A stretch of DNA of 47,625 bases from a bacterium (GTDB lineage Bacteria > Desulfobacterota > DSWW01). Below the pieces are notes generated by a model, which worked only from the letters and a program-made list of their open reading frames with translations, made no database searches and was not told the origin of the DNA. Numbering within the stretch: the first letter of the stretch is position 1; the number at the start of each line of letters is the position of its first letter. The stretch lies in the NCBI GenBank assembly GCA_028277985.1, contig JANQFG010000004.1, positions 1 to 47,625 of the forward strand. Reading direction: 5' to 3'. This document shows, one piece after another, positions 8,364 to 16,253 of the stretch. Both the position numbers and the translations under genes were made by a program.

Positions 8364-9491
8364 CTACCCCTCGGTTGGTTGGTAAGTCTTTCCTGTCTCG
8401 AGAATCGCCTCGAAGTTCTCCTTTTTCATGTCATAAGGCAAGCTGCATCCGACGTTGAGGAGGAGTCCTCCGTCGTATCCGACCTCGTCGATCAACCTCT
8501 TGCAGTAGGCCTCCACTTCCTCCCGGGTTCCGAGAGCCAGCAGGGTAGGGTGTATGTCCCCCCCGAGGCACAGATGCCCGCCCAACATCTCCTTGGCAGC
8601 AAAGATGTCTGTGGTGCCGTCGAGGTCGAGGATGGCGGAGCCCTTTGGCAACTGCTTGAAGTAGGGCAGATTTTTGTCCCAGCATGTATCCAGGTGAAAG
8701 AGGGTGACGATCCCTTCGGACCAGAAGGCATCCACGATCTCCATCGTATACGGCCACCAGAAGCGTTCGAATACTTCCATAGGGTAGAAGAAGCCCCCGG
8801 CCCGTTCCTCGACACAGAGCATGATCTTGGATCCCGTGGCTTTGCCGACGCCGATAGCGAATTCGATCCATTCCTGCACCAGTGCCTTCATCGCCTTCTC
8901 GACTTTGTCTGGACGGTAGTACAGGTCTTCGGTGAATCTGACCATCGATCGGGTCAACGACATCCAGAAGAAAGGGTGTATCGCCCAATTGGGGAAATAC
9001 GGAAAGGCGCCTTTCTTCTTCACCTCCTCCAGAAATTCAGCGAGTACGGACAACCACTCTTCCGACACGCTTTCTATCTGTTCAATGGAGGTCAAATCTG
9101 AAACGCGAGAAACAAGGTGTTCCTTCACGAACCTGTCGTGCCCGATCTCTGCCAGCAGGTCATACTCGTCATGACTCCAGACCTCACCCTCGAGCACCTG
9201 GTTCTCCGGCGAGTCTTCACTGGGATGCTTTGCCTTCAGACCAGCTAACTCGAAGAGTTCGGGTGGAAGACAGGGGCTCACAGCATCCCATCCGCCGAAG
9301 GTGTCGAAGGCCTGAAGCAGAACGTCAAGGTGTGCGCCCAGCCCTTGGGCCCCGATCTCCCACGACCGCAGCCCCAGCAATTTGGCAGCCGGCGCGGTAT
9401 CTAGAAGAATAGCAATGGGTACTCGATCCGGTTTTTCGAGAGTGATTGCCGCCATCATTCTTTCTTCCGAGGTCATCGTTTCTTGAATCAT
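8364..9491 (-). CDS. UroD-type cobalamin-dependent methyltransferase (MtaA/CmuA family)
   Basis: A 375-residue methyltransferase of the uroporphyrinogen-decarboxylase superfamily. It starts MIQETMTSEERMMAAITLEKPDRVPI, the typical N-terminus of methyl-corrinoid transferases rather than true HemE. Possible zinc ligands are His and Cys in LFHLDTCWDKN and Cys in NVGCSLPYD; the usual HxC is thus altered to HxxxC. GGDIHPTLLALGTREEVEAY is typical of the C-terminal barrel. The ATG at 9491 is 2 nt after the stop of the corrinoid protein gene with GGAGGGGAAG ahead, so the two genes are coupled. It should move a methyl group to or from the neighbouring corrinoid protein; the methyl donor is not known. 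Confidence 0.88.
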   Translation of the reverse strand: MIQETMTSEERMMAAITLEKPDRVPIAILLDTAPAAKLLGLRSWEIGAQGLGAHLDVLLQAFDTFGGWDAVSPCLPPELFELAGLKAKHPSEDSPENQVLEGEVWSHDEYDLLAEIGHDRFVKEHLVSRVSDLTSIEQIESVSEEWLSVLAEFLEEVKKKGAFPYFPNWAIHPFFWMSLTRSMVRFTEDLYYRPDKVEKAMKALVQEWIEFAIGVGKATGSKIMLCVEERAGGFFYPMEVFERFWWPYTMEIVDAFWSEGIVTLFHLDTCWDKNLPYFKQLPKGSAILDLDGTTDIFAAKEMLGGHLCLGGDIHPTLLALGTREEVEAYCKRLIDEVGYDGGLLLNVGCSLPYDMKKENFEAILETGKTYQPTEG

Positions 9492-9493
9492 CG

Positions 9494-10126
9494 CTACTTC
9501 CCCTCCATCTCTTTTAGGCAGTAGTTCACGCCTTCCATGGCATCCAGTGTCTGGAAGTCGGCACCGATGTGTTCTTTCACCGTGGGGGTGGTCACACCGC
9601 CTCCTACCATCAGCCTGCATTTGTCCCTGAGACCCGATTCGACGAGAAGCTCGGCAGCTTCTTTCATCGATGCAAAGGCCGAGGTGATCAGCGCGGAGAA
9701 GCCCACGAAATCCGGGTTGACCTCTTTGACCTTATCCACGGCAACGGCCGGCATGACATCCACACCCAGATCGTGCACTTCGAAGCCCTGGGCCCGAAGA
9801 AGCGTGGCAAGGATATCCTTGCCCAGGTCGTGGATGTCCCCCTTGAGGGTTGCAAGCACCACCGTGCCCAGAGGTTTTGGGGGTCGCACCTCTTCCATGT
9901 GGGGATTCAGAATCGACACCACACCCTTGAAGATCTCCGCGGCGAGCATCATCTCCGCCAGATAGAATTCCCCGGACTGGAATCGGTCTCCCACGATGGT
10001 CATACCCCGCCGACATTCCTCAAGGATGTTGAGAGGATTGTCTCCCCTCTCTGCCTTCTCCTTGACACCTCCCAGAACCTCGTCCCTTTTCAGATCCACC
10101 AGGGCCATGGCTAGCTCTTCGCTCAT
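9494..10126 (-). CDS. Corrinoid (B12-binding) methyl-carrier protein, MtaC/MtbC family
   Basis: A 210-residue two-domain corrinoid protein. The N-terminal helical cap contains LNILEECRRGMTIVGDRFQSGEFYL and the C-terminal Rossmann-type domain has the lower-ligand motif GDIHDLGKDI (DxHxxG), then SALITSAFASM and GGGVTT. The start ATG 10126 has GGAGGG 8 nt ahead; an upstream in-frame ATG has no ribosome site. It is the first gene of the set corrinoid protein-methyltransferase-TetR-CMD. No MtaB-type alcohol methyltransferase or reductive activator (RamA-like) is in the window, so the second half of the system must be elsewhere. Confidence 0.92.
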   Translation of the reverse strand: MSEELAMALVDLKRDEVLGGVKEKAERGDNPLNILEECRRGMTIVGDRFQSGEFYLAEMMLAAEIFKGVVSILNPHMEEVRPPKPLGTVVLATLKGDIHDLGKDILATLLRAQGFEVHDLGVDVMPAVAVDKVKEVNPDFVGFSALITSAFASMKEAAELLVESGLRDKCRLMVGGGVTTPTVKEHIGADFQTLDAMEGVNYCLKEMEGK

Positions 10127-10209
10127 CTTTCCATCCCTCCTTCCTCGCTCTCCCACAATTGCGGGCCGACCCCGACATGGCGGGAGGCAGTCGACAAGAT
10201 AGCATAAAA

Positions 10210-10225
10210 TACTGACTAGTCAGTA
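10210..10225. promoter_or_regulatory. Perfect 16-bp palindrome, probable TetR operator
   Basis: The sequence TACTGACTAGTCAGTA is its own reverse complement. It lies 84 nt before the corrinoid protein ATG and overlaps AT-rich DNA with a TATGCT -10-like element on the minus strand. The core TGACTAGTCA resembles operators of acyl-CoA-responsive TetR regulators such as Bacillus FadR. The only TetR gene in the window is in the operon it precedes. Confidence 0.6.
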
Positions 10226-10239
10226 AATAATGCGATTTT

Positions 10240-10498
10240 CGTAGGTGTCGGGCCCTTTTCACCAAATTTAACAGATGTCAGGACACTCAAAATAGATATA
10301 ATAATCAAAAATATTAATAATTTAACTTGTATTAGGGGGATGGACTCATGCTTCGGCATCTCCAAAAACTCTTGTTCGACCCACTGGTTCAGGATGCCTT
10401 ATTTCTGTTAATTATCTAGATTTCTAACTAATTAGTCAAGAAATTTATCCTGTCCAGCCTCGTATGTCGAGAATGAGTCCGATATACTTCGACCCGCA
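10240..10498. other. AT-rich non-coding region
   Basis: This stretch is far richer in A+T than the surrounding DNA, especially 10260-10330 and 10400-10445, and has no reading frame with a ribosome site. It contains TATAAT at 10297-10302 without a good -35 partner and a 10-bp palindrome ACTAATTAGT at 10427-10436. Nothing else can be supported. Confidence 0.5.
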
Positions 10499-10533
10499 CG
10501 AAATCGGGACAGCCACCGATTTTCAAGATTTCG
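10499..10533. repeat. REP-like GGGACAGCCAC inverted repeat, copy 1
   Basis: CGAAATC (10499-10505) pairs with GATTTCG (10527-10533), and AAATCGG...CCGATTT forms an inner 7-bp stem. The core GGGACAGCCACCGATTT is shared with the element at 11459-11508. The two copies bracket the alpha/beta hydrolase gene. Confidence 0.6.
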
Positions 10534-10635
10534 GGTAAGGCGACCGGCCAAAGGCCTGGGCTCGGGCACGGACGCGAATTACGGCCGGAAACAGAAGGGC
10601 TGCCAGTTCAGCCTTTTCAATCTTGGGGGGGAACC

Positions 10636-11436
10636 ATGAAGATCAAGGCGAATGGGATCGAGATGAACTACGAGCTGTCCGGAGAGGGGAACTGTCTCGT
10701 GCTGATCCACGGCTATTCGGACAACCTGAACCTCTGGTACAACCAGACGTCCGCCTTCTCGGAGAATTATCAATTGCTCACGTATGACGTCAGGGGCTTC
10801 GGCAAGACCGAAGTGGTCAAGACAGACTATTCCATGGGCCTGTTTGCCGAGGATCTGCGCGCCTTGCTCGAGGCCCTGGGCATCCGGTCCGCCTGCGTGC
10901 TCGGGTATTCCATGGGCGGCCGGATCGCCCTCGAGTTCGCGCTCACACATCCTGGGATGACCGCAGGCCTCGTTCTCGCTAACAGTGGCATCGGTGAGGC
11001 GCCCAGCCAGGAGATGCAGGAGCGCCGCCAGATGATGGCCGAGTTGTTGCAGCAGGGCGATATCGGGGTCATTTCCGAGTTGATGACCGAGGCCTCCTGC
11101 TCGCCGGGCTTCAAGGATCGAAATCCGAGGGCCTATGAGAAGCTGAAATCGATCAAGATGCAGAACGACCCCTCGGAATACCTGGCCATCATGCAGGCGA
11201 TCGTGGGCTCGATCGACTCACCGGTCGATTTAGGCGGCCTGCGTTGTCCGGGCCTCATCATCGCAGGAGATCAAGACGGTTTCATGTATGTGAGTACCGG
11301 CGAAAAGATGAGGGATGCAATCCCGGATGCGGAAATGCACGTGCTGCAAACCGGGCATGCCGCGATGATCGAGGAACCGGAGGCCTACAACCGGATCGTG
11401 CTCGGATTTCTCGACAGGCTGAAGTGGCCGGCATGA
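10636..11436 (+). CDS. Alpha/beta hydrolase
   Basis: A 266-residue alpha/beta-hydrolase-fold enzyme. LVLIHGYSDNLNLW provides the HG oxyanion loop, GYSMGG carries the nucleophile Ser92, AGDQDGF holds the acidic residue and QTGHAAMIEEPE the catalytic His, so the triad is complete. Length and the DVRGFGKTE segment match the MhpC/RutD-like esterase and C-C hydrolase group. The ATG is preceded by TTGGGGGGGAACC, a G-rich ribosome site. It stands alone on the plus strand between divergent and convergent neighbours and is flanked by REP-like repeats, which may mark insertion of a mobile cassette. The substrate is unknown. Confidence 0.9.
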   Translation: MKIKANGIEMNYELSGEGNCLVLIHGYSDNLNLWYNQTSAFSENYQLLTYDVRGFGKTEVVKTDYSMGLFAEDLRALLEALGIRSACVLGYSMGGRIALEFALTHPGMTAGLVLANSGIGEAPSQEMQERRQMMAELLQQGDIGVISELMTEASCSPGFKDRNPRAYEKLKSIKMQNDPSEYLAIMQAIVGSIDSPVDLGGLRCPGLIIAGDQDGFMYVSTGEKMRDAIPDAEMHVLQTGHAAMIEEPEAYNRIVLGFLDRLKWPA

Positions 11437-11458
11437 GTCGTGGCCATCTACACCCGGT

Positions 11459-11508
11459 AATCGGGGACAGCCACTGATTTACCAAGAAATTGGTGGCTGT
11501 CCCCAATT
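11459..11508. repeat. REP-like GGGACAGCCAC inverted repeat, copy 2 (long hairpin)
   Basis: Left arm GGGGACAGCCACTGATTT at 11463-11480 pairs with AAATTGGTGGCTGTCCCC at 11487-11504 with only two mismatched positions and a 6-nt loop; weaker pairing extends to 11459 and 11508. It starts 23 nt after the hydrolase stop and could also act as a terminator or mRNA-stabilising hairpin between convergent genes. Confidence 0.75.
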
Positions 11509-11548
11509 TCTAATTGCCTGTTGTTGTTGGATACTGTTCTGGAAATGA

Positions 11549-11562
11549 GTGGCTGTCCCCAA
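11549..11562. repeat. REP-like repeat, copy 3 (single arm)
   Basis: GTGGCTGTCCCCAA repeats exactly the right arm of copy 2 (11493-11506). It lies directly against the stop codon of the convergent Old Yellow Enzyme gene. Confidence 0.55.
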
Positions 11563-12840
11563 CTAATGGGAAGGATTCTGACGCGGCTCGTCGCGCAGCA
11601 TCTGATCCTTCTGGGCGCGGATTTCTTCGTTGTAGCAGTCAACAGGCCAGGTGGCGCCCCGGGCGAAGCAGGCATTGCAGAAATCGCACTGGGGCCCTTC
11701 GACTCCCTCCTTCATGTGCCGATAGAGGAATGGGTCCGCAATAAGGGCACGGGCCACCGAGACCATGTCGCACCCTTCGCTCGCGATTGCGTCTTCCATC
11801 GCTTCCCTGTGGATGAAGCCTCCCACAGAGATGACCGGGATCGATAGAGCTTTCTTGAAGAGCCGGGCATAAGGCAGGTTGAACCCTTCGCTGTACCCTG
11901 CGATCCGGCCCAGCCCCCAGTCCAGAAACGGAGCCAGCAGACGGACCGGAACGAGTCGGTACCAAGGAAGGTTCGTTCCAACCCCGATGGTGCTCAACGT
12001 CGAGAAGAATCCTTTCCACCTGCCCCGTTCGAATGTAAAGGCGGATTCGTAGTGGCCCGCCGAAATCTCGATCGCGTCCACGCCTTCGTTCTCCATCCGT
12101 TGGGCGACGCGCACCAGATCCTCGGTCTTCAGGCCCTTGCGGAAGGGCAGATCGTCCGAGCCGTTCATCTTCAGGATGACCGGATAGTCGTCCCCGACCC
12201 GCTCGCGGATCGCCCGGTACACCTCGACCAGGAGCCGAATGCGGTTATCGAAGGAGCCCCCATACTCGTCAGTGCGGCGATTCGTGTGGGGAGTCAGGAA
12301 GGCGCTCAGCAGGTAGCCGTGCGCCGCGTGGATCTGGACACCGTCGAACCCGGCTTCCTGTCCCCGCACGGCCGTTTCGGCGAGGCCTTTAACCACAGCG
12401 CGGATTTCCCCCTGTGTGATTTCTCGGGGCCGCACTCCCAGGGAGGGTTCCAGCACGGGAGAGGGGGCTACCGCGTCTGTTCGCCCGACGAATCCGGGAA
12501 TGGCCTGCCGGCCGACGTGATAGATCTGGAAGATGATCTTCGACCCATGTCGGTGGACAGCGTCGGTGAGCCTCCGGAGACCCGGGATCTTGTCGTCGTG
12601 ATCCGCGCCGATCTGGCGGGGAGCGGCTTTGGAGTAGAGATCGTAGTAGGCGTTTCCCGTGATGAGCAGTGGGGTTCCGCCCCGGGCGATCTGTTCGTAA
12701 TACTCGATGAGCTCATCCGCAACGAAGCCGTCCTCGGTGCAGCGCGTCTCGGTGGTGGCCGATTTCACGAGTCTGCCGGGCAGTTCGAGGCTTCCGATTC
12801 GGATCGGAGAGAACAAGATATTCTGGGCCACGTCGGTCAT
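11563..12840 (-). CDS. NADH:flavin oxidoreductase / Old Yellow Enzyme family
   Basis: A 425-residue FMN-dependent TIM-barrel oxidoreductase. The N-terminus FSPIRIGSLELPGRLVKSATTE and the central IHAAHGYLLSAFLTPHTNRRTDEYGGS are hallmark OYE/2,4-dienoyl-CoA reductase segments; the His pair in IHAAHGY matches the substrate-binding position. After the barrel, CDFCNACFARGATWPVDC gives four Cys suited to a [4Fe-4S] cluster, but the FAD and NAD domains of full 2,4-dienoyl-CoA reductases are absent. The ATG at 12840 abuts AAGGAG with no spacer, so GTG at 12831 is an alternative start. It lies 17 nt after the SDR gene; together they may reduce and oxidise an acyl or ring intermediate. Confidence 0.9.
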   Translation of the reverse strand: MTDVAQNILFSPIRIGSLELPGRLVKSATTETRCTEDGFVADELIEYYEQIARGGTPLLITGNAYYDLYSKAAPRQIGADHDDKIPGLRRLTDAVHRHGSKIIFQIYHVGRQAIPGFVGRTDAVAPSPVLEPSLGVRPREITQGEIRAVVKGLAETAVRGQEAGFDGVQIHAAHGYLLSAFLTPHTNRRTDEYGGSFDNRIRLLVEVYRAIRERVGDDYPVILKMNGSDDLPFRKGLKTEDLVRVAQRMENEGVDAIEISAGHYESAFTFERGRWKGFFSTLSTIGVGTNLPWYRLVPVRLLAPFLDWGLGRIAGYSEGFNLPYARLFKKALSIPVISVGGFIHREAMEDAIASEGCDMVSVARALIADPFLYRHMKEGVEGPQCDFCNACFARGATWPVDCYNEEIRAQKDQMLRDEPRQNPSH

Positions 12841-12857
12841 CTCCTTGGAGAGGGAAA

Positions 12858-13691
12858 TCAGGCGATCGTCTGGCCGCCGGTGACGAGCATACACTCACCG
12901 GTCACATACTCGGATTCCCCGGCGCAGAGCCACACCACCGAATTCGCCACATCCTCCTGGGTTTGAAGCCGGCCCAGAGGGATGGGAGGGATGTTCTGCA
13001 TGAGCACCTCGTAGGAGATCCCCATCGCCTCCGCCATCTTTCCGAAGGACTCCTTGAGCATGTCCGTCTCGATGGTTCCGGGCAGTACGGCATTCACGGT
13101 GATCTTGTGGGGCCCGAGTTCCATGGCCAGCACTCGCGTGTAGTGGCACACCGCCGCTTTGCCGGCGCAGTAGACGCCGAGACCGGGAACGGGCCTTTTC
13201 GCCGCCTGAGAGGCGATGTTCACGATCCTGCCGCCCTCTCCCTTCTCGATCATCTTCCTGGCCACGGCCCGAGAGCAGAGGTGGGTGCCTTTGGAGTTGA
13301 CGGCCATGCCTTCGTCCCAGTTCGTTTCATCCACATCGATGAGGGGCCCGCCGCTTCCCGGGGGACCTCCTCCCACGTTGTTTACAAGGATGTCGACGCG
13401 GCCGAACATCTCCATCGTCGCATCCACCATGGCCTGCACCTCTTCTTCCACCGTGACGTCGCACTTCACGGCGAGGCATTCTGCACCCAGGGCCTCGATC
13501 TCCTTCTTGCGCTCCAGCAGTTCCTCCCAACTCCCCCTTCCGTACTCCGGGTCTGCGTGGGGCCGAGCGATATCCGAGATGACCAGGCGACAGCCTTCCC
13601 GCGCAAAGCGCTTGGCCATGCCCTGGCCGAGCCCGTTCGGTCTTCCAGCCCCTGTGACGATCGCCACCTTTCCTTTCAGATCGTCGTACAT
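12858..13691 (-). CDS. Short-chain dehydrogenase/reductase (SDR)
   Basis: A 277-residue classical SDR. The cofactor loop is TGAGRPNGLGQGMA, a slightly expanded TGxxxGxG; CDVTVEEEV gives the adenine-ring Asp. VNNVGGG replaces NNAG. The catalytic set is Ser in VNIASQAA with YCAGK, and the C-terminus ends in TGECMLVTGGQTIA. The start ATG at 13691 has GGAGGGG a few bases ahead; the longer upstream frame enters the divergent aroF promoter region and is not used. NAD(P)-dependent alcohol/ketone interconversion is expected; the substrate is unknown. It forms a two-gene unit with the downstream OYE homologue. Confidence 0.9.
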   Translation of the reverse strand: MYDDLKGKVAIVTGAGRPNGLGQGMAKRFAREGCRLVISDIARPHADPEYGRGSWEELLERKKEIEALGAECLAVKCDVTVEEEVQAMVDATMEMFGRVDILVNNVGGGPPGSGGPLIDVDETNWDEGMAVNSKGTHLCSRAVARKMIEKGEGGRIVNIASQAAKRPVPGLGVYCAGKAAVCHYTRVLAMELGPHKITVNAVLPGTIETDMLKESFGKMAEAMGISYEVLMQNIPPIPLGRLQTQEDVANSVVWLCAGESEYVTGECMLVTGGQTIA

Positions 13692-13914
13692 GTTCCCCTC
13701 CCTACGAGAGTTCCAGGCCTTGATCTCTTTTGTCTTCGCACCATCATCCGCAAAGCCCCAGGCGGGCCGACAGAGGATTCTTATAGCACAAACCTGTGAT
13801 CGAACGGAATGAAGGGGGGAACAATGGCCCGGAAATTTGGGATTTCCGGGCGGATTGACTAATCCCGAGCCACCCTTCATCCTGAGTTTCACTCCAACAG
13901 AAGGAAATCGTCTC

Positions 13915-14931
13915 ATGCTCATCGTTATGCGTAAGTCGGCAACGGACGAACAGATCGACCGGGTCCTGGAGGTCGCCAAGTCGCAGGGCCTGACGCCGGT
14001 CCCGATCCCGGGCGCCCAGCGTACCGCCGTCGGCCTGACGGGTAACCAGGGCGCTATCGACCCACGTCCATTTCAAGAGCTTGAAGGGGTCCGTGAATGC
14101 ATTCGCGTCAGCCGCCCTTACAAGCTCGTCAGCAGGGAGACAAAGCCTGACGACACGGCCGTAACGGTCCACAAGACGAAGATCGGTGGAGGCGACCTGG
14201 GCTTGATCGCGGGCCCTTGCGGGGTCGAATCAGCCGAACAGGCGTTGACCATTGCACGGCACGTGCGCAAGGCCGGGGCGACACTGTTCAGGGGCGGCCT
14301 GTACAAGCCTCGAACCTCCCCCTATTCCTTCCAGGGAATGCAGGAACAAGGATTGGGCATCATCGAGGACATCAAGGCGGAGACCGACCTGGGAATCGTC
14401 ACCGAAGTCATCGACCGGAGCTCCTTGGATGCGGTCCTCCCGGTCGTGGACATGGTCCAGGTGGGCGCCCGGAACATGCAGAACTTCCGCCTCCTCCGGG
14501 CCGTGGGACAGTGCGGCAAGCCGGTGCTTCTCAAACGCGGCATGAGCGCGACCCTGGAGGAGTTCTTCATGGCGGCCGAATACATTCTGTCCGAAGGCAA
14601 CTACGGTGTCGTCCTCTGCGAAAGGGGCGTCAGGACCTACCTGGACCACACCCGGAATACCCTGGATCTCGCGGTTATCCCTGCGGTGAAGGACCTCTCC
14701 CACCTTCCGATCATCGCCGACCCCTCGCATGCAGCAGGGATTCGGTCGATGGTGCGGCCCCTTGCGCTCGCCGCCGCTGCGGCAGGCGCCGACGGCCTGA
14801 TGGTCGAGGTCCACCATGAACCGGACAAGGCCCTGTCCGACGGCCCGCAATCCCTGCTTCCGGAGGATTTCGACAAGCTCGCGCGGGCAGCCAAGGCGAT
14901 TCATCAGACCCAGCAGGCCCAGACAGCCTGA
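13915..14931 (+). CDS. aroF: 3-deoxy-7-phosphoheptulonate (DAHP) synthase, type I-beta
   Basis: A 338-residue DAHP synthase, which joins phosphoenolpyruvate and erythrose-4-phosphate in the first step of the shikimate pathway. Residues 1-75 form a ferredoxin-like regulatory domain (MLIVMRKSATDEQIDRVLEV), as in Thermotoga DAHP synthase, used for feedback inhibition. The barrel has IAGPCGVES, YKPRTSPYSFQG, LLKRGMSAT and ADPSHAAG, all standard active-site segments. The ATG is preceded by AGAAGGA with about 10 nt spacing. It is followed 28 nt later by a thioesterase; no other aro gene is nearby. Confidence 0.94.
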   Translation: MLIVMRKSATDEQIDRVLEVAKSQGLTPVPIPGAQRTAVGLTGNQGAIDPRPFQELEGVRECIRVSRPYKLVSRETKPDDTAVTVHKTKIGGGDLGLIAGPCGVESAEQALTIARHVRKAGATLFRGGLYKPRTSPYSFQGMQEQGLGIIEDIKAETDLGIVTEVIDRSSLDAVLPVVDMVQVGARNMQNFRLLRAVGQCGKPVLLKRGMSATLEEFFMAAEYILSEGNYGVVLCERGVRTYLDHTRNTLDLAVIPAVKDLSHLPIIADPSHAAGIRSMVRPLALAAAAAGADGLMVEVHHEPDKALSDGPQSLLPEDFDKLARAAKAIHQTQQAQTA

Positions 14932-14959
14932 CAAGGGGCGGGCGTAGGAGAATCTGCAG

Positions 14960-15367
14960 ATGGCCAAGCACTTTCCATTGAAATCGAAGGGATTCAACCC
15001 TTTCGGCCAACTCATCGGGCTCGACTTCACCCGGAGCGAAGAGGGCTTCACCCGGGGCGTCCTGGAGGTGGACGAGACGCACATGAATCCGCACAAGGTC
15101 GTGCACGGGGGTGTCCTCTACGCCATGGTAGACACCGGCATGGGGGGGGCGGCCTACTCCTGCCTGAACGAGGAGGAGCTGTGCGCTACCGTGGAGATCA
15201 AGATCGTCTATCTCGCGCCGGTCACCTCCGGACGGCTCACCTGTGACACGAATCTCGTGCACCGGGGAAAAAGGATTGCGATCCTGGAATCCGAGGTGAG
15301 GAACGGTGAGCGGCTCGTGGCGAAGGCGACGGGCACATACTCCTTGTTTAGAAGCTCGGAGGGATGA
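14960..15367 (+). CDS. PaaI-type hotdog acyl-CoA thioesterase
   Basis: A 135-residue hotdog-fold protein of the PaaI/YdiI type. The central helix motif HKVVHGGVLYAMVDTGMGGA contains the conserved HGG and the Asp of this clade, and VEIKIVYLAPVTSGRLTCD is the following strand pair. Members hydrolyse phenylacetyl-, hydroxybenzoyl- or medium-chain acyl-CoA thioesters in the cytoplasm. It starts 28 nt after aroF with GTAGGAGAATCTGCAG ahead of the ATG, so it is likely co-transcribed. The pairing with aroF may be incidental. Confidence 0.87.
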   Translation: MAKHFPLKSKGFNPFGQLIGLDFTRSEEGFTRGVLEVDETHMNPHKVVHGGVLYAMVDTGMGGAAYSCLNEEELCATVEIKIVYLAPVTSGRLTCDTNLVHRGKRIAILESEVRNGERLVAKATGTYSLFRSSEG

Positions 15368-15646
15368 AGCCCCCGATTTGACAAGACTCGGTTTTATACA
15401 CTAAGCTAAATACATTAGAATCAAGAGGATACGATTCAGCCTGAACAGCAAACCGCTTGGATCCGGCTCTGTTGGACTGGGACGGTGAGGGGTGTTTCGT
15501 TTCGCGGGGATCCTGCCTTTCGGGATCCTTGGAAATCATTCGAAAACGGCCTCTACCTCTCCTTTCCTTGTTTCCCGTCCGACAAACCCTTATAAGACCC
15601 CAGGCGTTCACCTTGTGCAACCGCAACTTCTGAGAGGAAAACGAAC

Positions 15647-16243
15647 ATGTTGCTGATCGACGTCTCTGCCCGTCCCGGGCCAGAGGACTTGAAGATCAGG
15701 GAAAAGCTGGAGGCCATCCTGGAAGAGAACCGGCGCCTTCTGCAGGATCTCGACAAGGATGCGATCGATGCGTGTGTCAGGAGGATCCTTACGGCAAGAA
15801 AGGTCTTCTGTTCTGCCCAAGGCCGGTCCGGCTTCATTCTGCGATGCTTCTGCATGCGCCTGATGCACCTCGGCTCCAAGGCCCATTTCTGTGGTGAGAC
15901 CGTAACGCCGGCCCTGGAACGGGAAGACCTTCTGATCGTCCTGAGCGGTTCGGGCGAGACTCCATCCACCCTCGAAGCCGTGAAGAGCGCAAAGGAACGA
16001 GGGACCTACACCATCGGCATTCTGGGGAATCTCGATTCCAGCATAGGCTCTCTGGTGGACGGCTCCATCCATCTCCCCGGCACCACGAAATTGTGCAAGG
16101 AGTCCGAACCCCAGTCCGTTCAGATGTCCGGCTCGCTTTTCGAGCAGGCATCCTTCTTTCTCATGGAGGCCATTGTCCTGGCCCTCTACCAGGACTCCAT
16201 CGATATGGACAGTGTTTCCCCTCGACACGCAGTGGTTGAATGA
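15647..16243 (+). CDS. hxlB: 6-phospho-3-hexuloisomerase (SIS domain)
   Basis: A 198-residue SIS-domain isomerase that interconverts 3-hexulose-6-phosphate and fructose-6-phosphate in the ribulose monophosphate pathway. AQGRSGFILRCFCMRLMHLG matches the PHI signature (GRSG, then MRLMHLG), followed by LLIVLSGSGETPSTL, the phosphosugar loop. The C-terminus SGSLFEQASFFLMEAIVL is the usual helical end. GAGAGGAAAACGAAC precedes the ATG. The partner synthase gene starts 10 nt downstream, the standard PHI-HPS coupling. Confidence 0.93.
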   Translation: MLLIDVSARPGPEDLKIREKLEAILEENRRLLQDLDKDAIDACVRRILTARKVFCSAQGRSGFILRCFCMRLMHLGSKAHFCGETVTPALEREDLLIVLSGSGETPSTLEAVKSAKERGTYTIGILGNLDSSIGSLVDGSIHLPGTTKLCKESEPQSVQMSGSLFEQASFFLMEAIVLALYQDSIDMDSVSPRHAVVE

Positions 16244-16253
16244 AGGAGAGAGA

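Noticed and set aside
10297..10302. TATAAT as a promoter for the hydrolase gene
   Set aside because: No acceptable -35 element lies 16-18 nt upstream and the distance to the gene is over 300 nt.
15378..15407. TTGACA with a downstream TAAGCT as a promoter for hxlB
   Set aside because: The -35 is perfect but the -10 candidate matches poorly and the start codon is 240 nt away, so it was not listed as a feature.
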